Under the pieces are notes generated by a model. It did not search any database. It saw only the letters and a list, made by a program, of their open reading frames with translations, and had not been told where the DNA came from. DNA of 64,000 nucleotides from Lantana camara (taxonomy: Eukaryota; Streptophyta; Magnoliopsida; Lamiales; Verbenaceae), in contig CM074860.1 in the NCBI GenBank assembly GCA_037501455.1, positions 23,643,001 through 23,707,000 of the forward strand. Direction: 5' to 3'. Below, one piece after another: positions 44,363 to 57,061 of this stretch (within the stretch, counting starts at the first letter, position 1; each line of letters starts with the position of its first letter). Both the position numbers and the translations under genes were made by a program.

Positions 44363-46193
44363 ACATGACATAGTTCGACACTTCATAGAAAGAGAAACAC
44401 CGCAGTAGAATATGGGGTGTTAGAGCTTATGAACAGGACATTAGTGGAGAAAGTTCGTTATATGTTGCCTAATGCTGGATAAGATAGGAATTTTTGGCCT
44501 GAGACAGTGACATACACTCAATATCTCATCAATCATTTTCCATCATCTGCAATAGGTGGAAAGACTTCTTTGGAGGTCTGGTCTGGAAAAACCTGCAAGA
44601 AATTATGACTCTTTGTGCGTGTTTGGTTTATCTGCATAATATCATGTAAATGAATCAAAGTTGGATCCTCGAGCAAGGAAGACGCTCTTTATGGGCTTCA
44701 ACGCTGGGGTTAAGGGATACCATTTTTGGTGTTTACAGGTAAAGAAGACAATAATAAGTAGGGATGTTACATTCGACGAATCTGTCATTTTAAATAAAGT
44801 AACTCAAGAAGGGACCGATGGTACTCCGAAGCATGTGGAGCATGCACCGGAGTTGGTGGAGTTTGATAAGATAGTGGTGAGTCTTGTGAAAGACACTATC
44901 AGTGATTCTTCTACGACAGAAGAAGAGACAGATGAGGAGGAGGTTACTACTCGAGAACCTCAACAGCAACTAGAGAAAATTACGTTCCTTCACGATGACC
45001 TGGAATAGAAAATTTATATATCTCAGTTAGATCGATATAAAGTTGCTGGTAAAAAAATTTTGATTTGCAAACTAGACAAATCATTGTATAGATTGAAGCA
45101 ATCGCCGAGACAATGGTACAAACAATTTGATAAGTTTAAGTTAGGTCAAAGTTACACAAGAAGCAAGTACAACCACTGGGTATATTTGTGTAGGCTCCAA
45201 GATGGAACCTACATCTACCTACTCCTGTATGTTGATGATATGCTGATAGCATCAAAGTGCCAAGTTGAAATCGACAAATTGAAGGCTCAATTGAGTAAAG
45301 AGTTCGAGATAAAGGATTTGGGAGAAGCCAAGAAGATTCTCGGCATGGATATAAATAGGGATCGACCGGGAGGCAAGCTTTGGCTCACTTAAAAGCAATA
45401 TTTACATAAAGTACTACAGCGGTTTGGTATGTGCCAAGATACAAAACCTATAGGTTGCCCCTCACTTGAGGCTTAGCAGCTAGTTATCTCTAAAGACGAA
45501 AGAAGTACGAGAGTATATAGCAAAAGTCCCATATGTGAATGAAGTTGGTAACCTAATGTGTGCAATGGTGTGTACAAGACCGGATTTCACAAGCAGTTGA
45601 CGTTGTGAGCAGATACATGCATGATCTTGGAAAGGCTCACTGGCAAGCTGTGAAATGGATTCTGTGGTATATTTAAGATATTGCAGAGGTTGGTTTATTG
45701 TTTGAGCGAGATTAGGCATTTAGTCAAGACATAGTTGGATATTATGATTCTGACTATGCAAGAGATTTGGATAAGTGAAGATCTTCAACTGGTTACTTGT
45801 TTACTTTAGCCAAGGCGCAGGTAAGTTGAAAGTTTACCTTATAGTGAACAATGACTTTGTCTACAACAGAGACAGAGTATATGGTCGTTACACAATCTTT
45901 TAAGGAAGTAATTTGGCTTCAAGGATTGCTTGAAGGCTTGGGAGTTGGTCAGAAACACCTTGCGGTGTTTTGTTACAGTCAGAGTGCTATTCATTTAGCA
46001 AAGAACTAGTCCTTTCATGCAAGAACAAAGCATATTGATGTTCGCTAGCACTTTCTGCCGGAAATTCTCGAAGAAGAGCAGATTGTTCTTTAGAAGATTC
46101 GAACTATGGAGATTCCTTCGGATATGATGACCAAGGTAGCGATAAAAGCCAAGTTTAAACATTGTTTAGACTTGGTCAATATCCTGCACTTTT
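44363..46193 (+). pseudogene. copia-2 integrase end, RT and RNase H remnant
   Basis: Resumes integrase with a tract matching the third catalytic region (MNRTLVEKVRYMLP), then KTLFMGFNAGVKGYHFW. The RT thumb/palm has KLDKSLYRLKQSPRQWYKQF and an intact catalytic YVDDM, then IKDLGEAKKILGMDI. RNase H follows with many stops and ends IPSDMMTKVAIKAKFKHCLD at 46193. The start of RT is missing: an acidic linker with REPQQQLEKI near 44960-44980 runs straight into the TFLHDDLE block, an in-frame deletion of perhaps 150-200 residues. A Tork/Retrofit-like copia. Confidence 0.88.
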
Positions 46194-46281
46194 AAGTTTG
46201 TGCATGCGAGCGCATTTGGAAGAACTATAACATGATTGAGAGATGCAGTCGTTTATATTTGGTGGGATCACAAATTGTGTC

Positions 46282-46515
46282 AAGGTGGAAATTTGTTAGT
46301 TTATGGCCCAAGTTTAATATCCCATATTGAAATCCTAGATTAGGACAATTGGTTTTTGTCCCACATAGGAATTTTATAATAGTTTGGGGAGAAGCTAACA
46401 CTATAAATAGACACTTCCCCCTTCTACCTTAGTGCATCCCAAACAAAGTTTCTCTCTCATTTTGTAATATTTATTTAGTGAAATATATTTGAGTAATGCT
46501 CAAAAAAATAATCTA
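46282..46515 (+). repeat. Polypurine tract and start of copia-2 3' LTR
   Basis: AAGGTGGAAATT (46282-46293) precedes TGTTAGTTTATGGCCC (46294). A TATA box TATAAATA is at 46402-46409. The LTR continues to about 46515, where its end is not clear; the right boundary is uncertain. Confidence 0.7.
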
Positions 46516-48848
46516 AATTGGCCGAACCTTGTTAAGTTTTGGTGTTCTTTTCTTTATTTGCTTTTAATAGCCGCCTATTTTGGATTATATTTAGTTTATT
46601 ATTAGAACACTCTCCTTTTTATTTATTGCCAATTTCCAGCTTTCATCCAACTTCAAACCTACGATATTCTCGGATCCTTTTGAATTATAATTTGAGCTAT
46701 TTACTGTTGGAAAGACCTACTTATCTAATTTCATATCCAACAAACAAAACTCAAGATATTTCTTTTTCTCTACAGCTTGTGCGTTTCGGGAAATTCCAAA
46801 CCTTGTTCATTCTTGCCCGAAACTCATTCCCGTGTTTTTATTTTGTTCCCTTAACTTCTATTCATGCCTTAAATGCTTAATTCTTGTAATTTGGTGTGTC
46901 GTAATGTGAATTCTTGATTATGTATGTTTTTTTTTTTTTATTGAATGCCTTCCGACGGTGACTAAATGCTATTGTATGCTATGATATGATCTTGTGTGCT
47001 ATTATATTATGTCAATTGATTGTCAAAGGTGTTAGAATGTGTCTTAATATGCTTGTGTGTGTCTGATTGATCTTGTATGTTATGATATGAATTCGATTGA
47101 ATCATAAACATGCTCTAATATGCTTTAATTGAATAGTTTGATATGTTGTAGATTTGTTTAAGTGCCTTGATTGTTGACTTGGATTGCTTGTTTAAATTGC
47201 CGAGCTTGATTGTCTTCTATGTTTAGTTAACTTAATTATGTTTTAATATGCGTTTAATGACAACGTATCACATGTACACTTAAATTATATGTCTAATTGC
47301 TACGTGGGACATTAATTGTGCACTTGAACACTTCCATGACATAACATATCATTCTATAATTATCTTACGCATATCATGTCATTTCATATCACTCACTTCA
47401 CTTCATATCAATATCGTGCGTCCTACTTGGTCTCACATTGAGTCATTTCTCACGAGTATACCGTATTCTTGTTCTTGTAAAGTTATTCTCCAGGGTGGAG
47501 AAATCCTGATCGAGTAGGCACCCATTTTGATCGTATTATAGTCTTTTTGTATTCCAGGTGAGTTTGTTTTTCGTTCTAGTTACATATATTAACCCTACAC
47601 ACTTGTGTGACAAGTTTTAGCCAAAAAAACCTATTGTATACTTATATTGTTTTCAGTAAAATCATTGAGTAAATATTTGCAAGTAAATGCACCATTTTCA
47701 ATGAATTGAAATGCTTTATTGATCCTTACTGTTTTGGCGAGAATTGCACTGCACTGTACTGTGGGCCCAGGGAAACGTGGGATTGGAAACCGGCACGGTA
47801 TCGGGCCGTTGGGCATGCCTTAGCATGTAGTACCCATTGAGAATTTCTCACCCGACCGAGGAGACGGGGAAGGTGAGTTATTCTTAAGCCGGTGGTAAAC
47901 CCATCAAATGAGCGAGTAGGAGTCATGAGCCCCCTCTCAAAATATATTGATTGGATGGTTTGGGTGTGCAGGCCTGACCATGACCTCGGGGAAAGAAGGT
48001 TGGATTAATGATTGTTATTGAATGATTAATGATTTCTAATGAATGATTGATTGAATTGCTTAATCGTTTTCAATAAGTATAACCTAATGATTGTACACGA
48101 TCGGGGTTTTGATTAGAGAATTGTGCACGCTCACTCGCTGAGCCACTATTCATCCAAAATGAAATGAAAATGATCTTAAATTAGAATAGTCGTAAAATTC
48201 GAGCATTGATAACTAATTTCTTGCCCTTCGTAGGAACTAACTTTACTAAACCTTGCTCGAGATTTATGACTTGCATGTCTCTGTTTTATATATATTTACA
48301 GCTCCTGCTCACCCAGTCTACTAGAGACTGACGCCTTTTTCCACCTCTCCAATTTCTTGCAGGTTTTGCTAGGTGGGAGTCGAGTCTTAGTATTCTTGTT
48401 TAAGTCTCACTGCACCACACTGCATTATTACATCTTATAATGACTTAATTGTATTATTTTATTACATTGGTATTATTTAGGCTTGTGAGCCATTTATTTA
48501 TTAATGGATTATGGAATAATGATTCGGGGACATGTTGCATGCTTAGTTGAATCCATTGTTAGGTTGCATATTGATTTGATTGATTATTGTTTATGCTTGG
48601 GGCTTGTAGCCCATTGTTATTTATTTGTGGGCTTGCGAGCTCTTTGATTTATTCGTTGGATTTTAATTGCTTCCGCATTGCACATGTCGGTCTCTCTGAT
48701 TGAATGGAATAGGGTTAGATTCCGCCTATCTAGGATTGTCTTTTCTTGTCACCCGTACGCCGTGAGTCCTATTTATGTATAGACTATCCCATTTCATATG
48801 TGGACTAGACTCGTGGTACGGGGGATGTGGTGGCTAACGTCACGAGTG
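46516..48848 (+). repeat. Truncated Del/Tekay-like LTR
   Basis: From about 47440 the sequence matches the U5-side half of the solo LTR at 31382-42640 and the right arm at 21550-23132: CTACACACTTGTGTGACAAGTTTTAGCC, GTGCACGCTCACTCGCTGAGCC (in pieces), CCGCCTATCTAGGATTG, CACCCGTACGCCGTGA, GGGGGATGTGG. The last few bases (expected CTACA) are lost at about 48848. The intron-like segment is 47558-48362. The start is not identified. Confidence 0.65.
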
Positions 48849-48849
48849 T

Positions 48850-49160
48850 TTATATTCGTCCCCTATTTTGAGGGCATTTATCCAACTACTCCGTATTTTG
48901 AAATCAAATTATCTCTTCTTGTTGAAATAATTTATTATATTACACCCTCAGTTCTTGCTCTACTCTTGGATGTTCGGATGAAGCACCTGTGGGTTAAATC
49001 TATTTACTCCATTAAGACGCGTCTTCATCTCCCTCCTTTTAATAAACATAATTATAAAGCAGCTGCGGTTCCAATTTCTCAGAACCTGTAGAAGATGTTG
49101 CAAATTCTCCATGATTCTGTTCCCCATTTTTTAACTTTCTTGGATAAGCTCTTAGCAGCT
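48850..49160 (+). pseudogene. Unidentified coding-like fragment
   Basis: An open frame to the stop at 49089-49091 and, past it, a further stretch in the same frame (IPSHFKVKWPVSWWMSHT). The segment VRMKHLWVKSIYSIKTRLHL looks protein-like, but I recognise no family. It lies between a truncated gypsy LTR and a truncated Athila-type LTR. It could be an old host-gene or transposon piece, or chance. Confidence 0.25.
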
Positions 49161-49277
49161 CAGATTAAAATCCCTAGCCACTTCAAAGTGAAATGGCCTG
49201 TTAGTTGGTGGATGTCCCATACGCGATAGTACATCAAATTCGGGTATGGTCGAAGTGCGTTCGTGACAAGACCAGTG

Positions 49278-49935
49278 TGTTGTGTGAGTGATTAATAAAC
49301 CCTATACGCATGTAAATATACACCAATATTTGAAGCACATAAGGTGTTGGCCCCACAGGGAAGGGAAACCAACCAATCATTTCGCACTTTCTTTAATCAA
49401 TAGACCAAATCAATCATAAAGGTGATTTGAGCTAGAGTCTAAATTAAAAGCAATGAAATAATTAAAAAAATACTCAATAATAATACAAATAGTCAGGGGA
49501 TAATAATGTCGTAGATTCATTGTTCAATGCAATGCTCAACAAATCCAGTTGTTTTCACAATCACCGTCACTAAAATATATGCTAGTTCGTTTCGAAATCA
49601 ACTCAATATCAAACCAATTAATCCAAACAAGCAAGATGGCTGCAACTAATTGGCAGTGGCTCAGCATATCCAATTAATTGCTAATTGTTTAGGCTCAAGC
49701 TGAATGTCTTTATACTCAAAAGCCTAAATGTTATGAAATTATATCTGAATCACAAGTATCTTTTTGATATCGAATAAATTCTAAGACCACGTCAAGAGTG
49801 ATTAAGTTTCGACCTGTAAAATAATTCAATTTCATAACATAAAAACCATACAGATTCATTGGAGCATTCGAACACCTTTGTCTACTCAACTATCATTCCC
49901 TTGATTAAGGGTTTAGCTAAGCATAATAAACGGAA
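49278..49935 (-). repeat. Truncated Athila-type LTR
   Basis: Starts TGTTGTGTGAGTG and has TACACC…AGCACATAAGGTGTTGGCCCC and CACAGGGAAGGGAAACC, close to the solo LTR at 43023-44357 in the same orientation. Similarity fades around 49935; the U3 half is missing and no target duplication can be assigned. Confidence 0.65.
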
Positions 49936-51148
49936 TGGCAACAAGAATGAAGTTTAAAGTATTCATATTCATAAACGGATGCGAAATTACGGACAAATCA
50001 AATAATGGATATATCTAATGGATATATAAACGGATTGAATGTCGATAATCGGATACAGATAATATTTTCTTTAAATAGATTCGGATGCGGACGGATATTA
50101 AATTTTGGAACAGAATATTTATTTACAGCCTTAGGAAAGTTGATTGGAATCTACGTTTCTTTATCTTATCTTATGGTATTTCCATGAGGTATGCAATTAT
50201 AAGAAATTTTTTGGACTCAGAAATATTGAATATGTTGGAGCTAAATTTGAAGCTGAATGTCAACGATTTAATTAACGAGGTAATTTTGCTTAAAAAAAAA
50301 AAAGAAAGAAAGAAAAACTAACCAAGTTCCCTATACACTAGACAATAGACTCTAAATTTACGAGTCGTGAGCAATCAATACCAAATTTTAATATCTAAAT
50401 AAAATGAAAGATTATACCCAACTTAGGTGTGTGACACTATACCTATAATATTTGGACACAAATATTGGATATATATACCAACATCACACGATACAACACG
50501 AATATAATAAAATATATTTATCATGTAAGAAATATTTACTACAAATTCTAATGTCGAATACTTTTAAAAATATTATTTCGCCATGTCTAATTGTGTCAAA
50601 CATTCGTATTTAAAGTAGTATAGGACATTTCTCACATGATAAATTCTAAAAATATAGTTATATTGTCATCCGAATCATGGGGTGTTCTTGTCGAAATGCT
50701 CATAGACACTGAAAAAAAAAAAAAGACAACCGGTTATTTAGGAAAAACAATTAATAACACTTTTATGAAGCTAAACAAATTTTTATCCACTAATATAATT
50801 AATTAATTTAAAAGCTATAAACTAAGCTTACAAGTTGGTGCATAAACGTTTCTTGTTTGATAAGATTGAATTTGTTAAATTATATTTTAAATACATTTTT
50901 TATTTTTAAAAGACAATTTCTTTTTTACTATTAGTCTTTAAATTATTGAGATGAAAATAATAATAACGGTGACTACGACTGTAATAATAAATATTAATAT
51001 GATATTTTGGAACTTTTGAATGTAAGAAAAGTTAAATTTTGCTTTTAATACATTTTAGTTTGAATGTGGATATTTATGTAATCTATTTACAAAGAAAAAA
51101 ACTCAAACAATACAGAATCGGTTAAAAATATAAAAAATAAAAGTTAGA
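49936..51148. other. AT-rich sequence without identified gene
   Basis: It contains a stretch with repeated CGGAT words (49970-50110), short poly-A runs and an inverted repeat (about 50516-50533 with 50626-50645) whose arms read TTTATCATGTAAGAAAT and ATTTCTCACATGATAAA, possibly a small foldback MITE. No coding evidence. Confidence 0.5.
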
Positions 51149-52414
51149 GCAAATTATACTTTTAGTCCTATAAGATTAGGCCTTTTGTAATTTTGGTCGC
51201 ATGTTTTCGAAATTACACACATTTAGTACTATTATTTTTAAAAAGTTGTAATTATAGTCTCATCTGTCAAATAATCGACATAAAGTGTATTTTTTTGCCG
51301 TTAAGTGCATTTTGGGGAAAAAATTATTGTTAATTAGGTTGTCTTTTGTGAAAGTTTGTTTATTAATACCTTATTTTAGCACCACATTACCTTAATGCGA
51401 GTGATTCAGAATAATGCTCAAAGTTGATCTAAGGTGCTAAACTGGGGAATTCATAAGCAAACTCTAGCAAAAAAAAACCTAATGAAGAATAAATTTTCCC
51501 TCCCAAATTACACTTAAAGGCAAAAATGCATTTTTTGTTCATTTTTTTACAGATGTGTAACATCCTGTTCGTCCGACCGTTCCAGGTACGCCTCTACGAG
51601 AGAGTTACGTGCGTATTTAATTATGTAATTATGTAATTATGTGTTACTTTAATGCTAATGTGATTAGTTGTAATTAATTGTATTTAATTGTTTAACTTAT
51701 AACTTGAGTTTTAACGTTTATATATGCATACCTTGTAATTTGCTCTGTTCGTACCCGAATTTGATTCCGTTTCTTGCGAATTTTTGATATATGTGAACTA
51801 TGTGAGTTATGAATGTGATTATGTGCTCATTACATGTTTTAGAGGTTGTTTTATGTGGTTTTTGGCTACTTTTGTAAAGACGGGATTTGTGAGGGACGTG
51901 AGGGCCTAAAGCGTTTAGCGCACCTCGTGTTCCGGAAGGCGAAACTTGAACTTGGGAATTCGGATTTGAATTCCGGAAGATGCATCGAATTTGTAACGAA
52001 GAAAGGAAGATAATAAACTTGGCCTCATATTTTTCTAAGCCCGTTTGATCCTCCAAATTTCGCTCGGATTGAGCCTCGTGTGGCAGATTTACCACCTCTC
52101 ACTAAATAAGCCATATCTTGACCAATCCTTAACCAAATTAGGTGATTCTTGGGCCCAAATTCCACTTACTCACTCCCCTATCCATTCCTTAGCCCCTCAT
52201 TCCATTTTCATCAGCCAAGGGAGAGGAAAAGTAGCAGCAACACGAGATAGAGAGAGAGGGAAGGAGAAGCACTATTTAACTTCAAGTTTCAAGCTCGTTT
52301 CTTCTCTGTTTCGCCTCAAATTTGAAAGGTAAGTCCGGATTCTTTTTGTTTACCTTGTCCTCTTTCTTTTAAGTGTATTTTAGCTGAATTTCCTTGAGGT
52401 TTGAGCATGGTATG

Positions 52415-53930
52415 TGTTGTAACGGATTTTACTACAGTTAAAAACCAATCGTGCAAGTGTACACTAACATACGCGTAGCACAATAGGATCGAACCCACAG
52501 GGAAGGGAAATCAATCACTACTCTTTATTCCTCTCTAATCTAAAGACTTACCGGGATCAAAGGTTATTTCTATTGATCTACTGATGCAGAACTTAACAAA
52601 TAACTAACTTAAAATTACAATTAACAACTAAAACACACGAATTAGCTTCAGTAAACTAAGCAAGCAGAGGAAAAGCTTTGAATCATACAATCAAGAGTTA
52701 ATGTGATACTCGTTTGACAAGTGTAATTCTACAACCTAGTCACTTATATTTGAATTACCCTCTCTCGAGGTATAACCGAGTGCTTAATTAGTGTTTATAG
52801 TTAATTAAACCGTAGGAACAAGAGTAGTGTAATTCAGTATTCTAGCGGCTCGGCATGGAATAAGATTACTGTTGTATAAGCTAGGACCAAATCTCTTTAT
52901 ACCCTACAACTTACAAGTATTGAAAATAATCCAAATCACCATCAATCTCTTAATTTATAGGCGATTCTGAGACATGCTAAGGTTGGCCAGACCGTTTCAA
53001 TTCAACTTACGTCCGCTTTCAAGACTAAGAATCACACAAGTCATTCAAGCATTACATCAAACACCTATCATGCATTCATCATCACTCCCCTAGCCCTATA
53101 TAATTAGCTACTCATAATAAAAGTAAAAATCATAAAACCAAAAGAAATTGCATTAAAATAAATCGTAGTCATTAAGTCTAAACAAAATCTAGAGATTAAA
53201 CTCGTAAACATTCTAACAAATCCAAAAAATTAAATCTAACACGCGAAAACTGAATTTAGGAGGAATTAGTTTGAATAATAAAGCAGTAAAACTAGAAAAA
53301 AGAATTAGTCTCAAGTGAATTGTATGAATTCTCTGAGAATTCTCCTTAATTCTCCTGCAACAGCCGTCTTCTATCTCGTCTTCCGAATTCTTCTCACTCT
53401 CCTTCTCCTCTTCTGACCCAAAAAGACCTCAAAACGCGCCTAAATACTAAACCTAAAATCTCTCGCCGACATGGGTAACGGGCGTTACCTGTCTCCATGC
53501 AATTCTCGTTAACGCCCGTTACCCGGATAAATCGTGTCTGTGCTTATATAAGTAGTAACGGGTGTTACTGATTTTCTTCAGTGAAAGGGTAACGGGCGTT
53601 ACCACTCCTACTCCAGAACTCATCTCCTTCTGTGGCTTTTAACCGGCGTTAATGACTTTGTTCTGCCAAGGAGTAACGGGCGTTACTCCTCTGTTCCATC
53701 TTATGCAGTGCTCCTGTATTTGTTAATGGGAGTTACACTATGCTATTGCGTGGTAACGGGGGTTACCATCATTCTTTTCTCAAAACATGTGAAATCGTCA
53801 TGCCTTGCCGTTTCGTAGCTCCAACTCTAAAATTATCTAAAACGGATCAATTTAAGCACCTAGACGCATCAAATGGCACCAGAACATAATCTATTTAACG
53901 CTTAAAATCATGCAATTTCTACACATAACA
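52415..53930 (-). mobile_element. Solo Athila-type LTR in the TR-GAG 5' LTR
   Basis: Starts TGTTGTAACGG and ends ACACATAACA with TSD GTATG (52410-52414, 53931-53935). The uninterrupted sequence is seen in the 3' LTR near 61180-61200. On the minus strand it is a relative of the A2 LTR: same U5 end, TATTTAG at 53440-53446, and the dyad array at about 53472-53775. 1516 bp. Confidence 0.92.
53472..53775. promoter_or_regulatory. GTAACGGGCGTTAC dyad array in the solo LTR
   Basis: Seven dyads, among them GGTAACGGGCGTTACC, AGTAACGGGCGTTACT and GGTAACGGGGGTTACC. In two of these the outermost pair differs (G-C against A-T) while the arms stay complementary. The array is upstream of the TATA-like box in the LTR's own orientation. 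Confidence 0.85.
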
Positions 53931-54301
53931 GTATGTGATAATGCATGAATAGTTAGATTATTTGGCCCTTTTGATGAATCCATGCTTTCCTTGCTTTGTT
54001 TCTTGAATTGGTGAGTTATATGTGATCTAGGTAACTTTTTTACTTCCTTTCTATGCATAAATTTCATGGTCTTTGAGTTGTATGAGAGTTACCATTGTTG
54101 ATCTTGCATGAAAATGGAAGCACTTGAACAAGTTGATGCATCTCTTCTTTCCCCTCACTTTAGGTTCGGTTTTGGCATGATCTAGGGTATAAAACGTTGA
54201 ATCTTTGTTGCATATACCTTGTATTAAGTGTTGGCTTGAGCTTAGGTTGAGTTCTTGGTGTTTTAGGGGTTAAAATCTCGAGTCTTTGAGGCTGAAGCAG
54301 A

Positions 54302-54432
54302 CCCACAGCCGTGGATTTTTGCACTAAAACCCACCCACGGCCGTGGATTTGATTTACATAATTTGGTATGGTTCTGGACTGGGATCCACGGCCCTAGATC
54401 CTCTTTTTCTTAAATATCCACGGCCTTGGATC
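54302..54432. repeat. CCACGGCCGTGG dyad array, TR-GAG 5' LTR
   Basis: Four dyads: CCACAGCCGTGG, CCCACGGCCGTGG, ATCCACGGCCCTAGAT, ATCCACGGCCTTGGAT. The 3' LTR has the same array at 61559-61688 with independent changes. It lies about 0.6 kb before the donor-like site. Confidence 0.8.
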
Positions 54433-56373
54433 TGGGTGCAGAGACTTTTTACCCCGAACTTTGTTTTCTTGATTCGTTTTGTTTGTTTCCCTCCCCGATC
54501 TTGTTCCCAATGTTATGTATGCTTGTTTATATGTATGATATGTGATTCCATGACTTGTGATTGCTTGACTTTGATGTGTTATATGTTAGGATTATGTGTT
54601 ATGTGTGTCGTGTTAAGTTTATGGATTCGTTTGCCGTGAATTGTGCCTTATGTGATCTAAATGCCTTTTATGTGCATGCGTGACTTCATAACTTGTTTCC
54701 TTGCTTTGCATGCCATTTCCTTACCTTGGAATGAGTTATATGCATTCTTAATGAGTTATGTAACATGCTATATGCATCGCATGAGATTCATGAACGTGAA
54801 ATACATGAGATATGTGACTTATGCTTCAATATGATACAATGTGACCTAAGTGCTAATCCGATTGCATCCCTTATGCATCATTTGCATTCATTTGCATTTG
54901 TCGAGCGTCTAGTTGGTTCATATTGAGTTTAAGTTTGTCTCTTGTGTTTTGTTTTGCTCTTAGGTTCGCTTCGTGGTTGAAGAGGTGGTCTCTTAGAAGT
55001 GTTTGGGCTCCTTTTGTTCAGTTTGGTCGACAAGGTGTGAGGTTTTATTCTTTTAGTTATTACGACCTACAACCCTACTTATGTTTCAAGCCCGCATGCG
55101 ACTTATATATATATATATAAATACGTGTTTGATATGTATTTTGTGTGATTTGGCCCTTTGTTATGAGATCGATTAAAAATGCTTTTATATATGTATAAAC
55201 TACGTTTTGCTTATTTGTTTTGAAAAGGGTTGGCGTGTGTATGTGATGTGTTTTGGCGAGATTAAGCTTTGAAAGGTAAGCCTTTATAAGCGTGATAAGT
55301 GTAAGTGTAAATATAAGCTTGGGCCCCGGATTTGTGTGTAAGGGAGACCCGGGTCGGCCATGGGGTCGTCGGTTGCAACCCCTGTACACTTCTCCATCTT
55401 CATAGGATCAACCTGAAACCCGCTAGGAGGTTAGTGGGGGACGGAATCCTTGGGCGTGAGTGTCATGAAACTCACCACCCTGACGTATAAGCGTGATTGC
55501 TATAAGATAAGCGTGGGGGTTGAGAGGGCGCACTCTCTTCCCCAAAACGGTGTTAAGGTGGGATTGATTTATGTTTTGCTTTGTTATGCTTCGCTTTGCT
55601 ATGGAGTAAGTGGGTAGGAACTCGTACTCGCCAAGTTGTTTATGTTTTGCTTCCGTTTAAGGTTTGTGTATTGGGAGTGGATTTCTAACTTCTAAAACTT
55701 GGTGGATTTTAGCCTTCGGCCTCAAACCTTTCTTCTTATAGATATAGTATCAAGGGTTAAATGTTTTAGAATGCAAAAATCGTGCCCCGATTCATGAACA
55801 TCTTCATTTTGAATATGCTATGCTCTTACTTATATGTACGTCTGCGTGTGTTAGCTCTCTCACCAGTCTTTAGGACTGACCCCTCTCCGTTGTTTCTTTT
55901 TCCCCTTTTGTTTTGAGTTGCAGGTACCCGGTTGGAGAGTCGAGCTAGGCGGCGGTCTTTTGTTTTTGTGAGTCGTTTGAGTCTTTAGTAGAGTTTTGGC
56001 ATTTGCATCTTTACTTTCTGTTTTGGTACTATGTATATATTCGGTATTATGTATAAATATGTATAAGTTATGATTTGAATTTCGAATTTGAGACATGTAT
56101 GTTTTATATGGCTCGGGTTGGGCAAGACTTGTATTATTTGATTTAGGTTGCCTTTAGTATGGATGCATGTGTTTAGCTTTGTTATGTGATCCTGGTGCTT
56201 CCGCATTGGCATTTGGTTTCTCTTGCGCGCTCTGTTCAGGGTCTAGACCGCCTAGCCTAGGGGTGAGTTTTGTTTGTCACCCGTTCGCTATGGTTTGATG
56301 CGTGGGCGGAGTCCCTATTTCGTGTGGTGCGGGGGATGTGGCGCCCTTTGCTCCGGGGTGTTACATCCTTGCG

Positions 56374-56385
56374 TGGTATCAGAGC
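56374..56385 (+). other. Primer-binding site of TR-GAG (initiator-Met)
   Basis: TGGTATCAGAGC, perfect, eight bases after the LTR end. The following leader (GGTTGCAAAACCGGAGCTCT) is shared with the LARD. Confidence 0.95.
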
Positions 56386-57061
56386 TCTTGGTTGCAAAAC
56401 CGGAGCTCTAGTGTCGTGTGAGTTTGTCTAGGTCATTCGGCTTAGAATTATATGTTTGTTTGCACTCACTATCTCCTTTATGTGACTTATTTGTTATTAA
56501 TTATGTTAATCGTTCACATGCACTTACTAATCGGCATGTACCTATATTTCTATTATAATTTTGAAATTTTCAGGATACCACCTATGGAACTGATAACAAC
56601 TTTGTACCGGGAGTTTGGAACTTTCAGTCCTTCGCACTTCCGATGAGGTAATGATATTGAAGCCGGGGAGTGGCTCGCGGAGATAGAGGCAATATTTCGG
56701 GTATGGCCATGTGAATCTCAAAATAAAGTCGGCTTGGTTACCCTACTTTTACAAGGACAAGCGAATTTATAGTGGGCAAGAGTCACTCATCAACTAGAGG
56801 CGACGGGAGAAGCATTGTTATGGGATGTATTCGTTTGGGAATTTAGGAATAGGTATACGCCTGCCATTCTACAAGAGCGAAGACTTGAAGAATTCCTCGC
56901 CCTTAAACAAGAAGAGAACACCATTATGGAATATTTGGAGGATTTCAAACGGTTGGGTGCCTACGTGCCACATATTACAAGTGATGATCGATTGAAGGCA
57001 AGAACTTTATGGAGGGCCTTCGGGATGAGTTTAGAGAAGCTCTGATGGCAAGGGACACGAG

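Larger units (their letters stand above)
51556..56365 (+). repeat. 5' LTR of the TR-GAG element
   Basis: Starts TGTAACATCCTG and ends GGGGTGTTACA. 4810 bp, of which 1516 plus a 5-bp duplication are the inserted solo LTR. Dyad array at 54302-54432; intron-like segment about 55035-55923 (the donor here is AAG|GTGTGAGG, with two extra bases against the 3' LTR). Confidence 0.92.
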
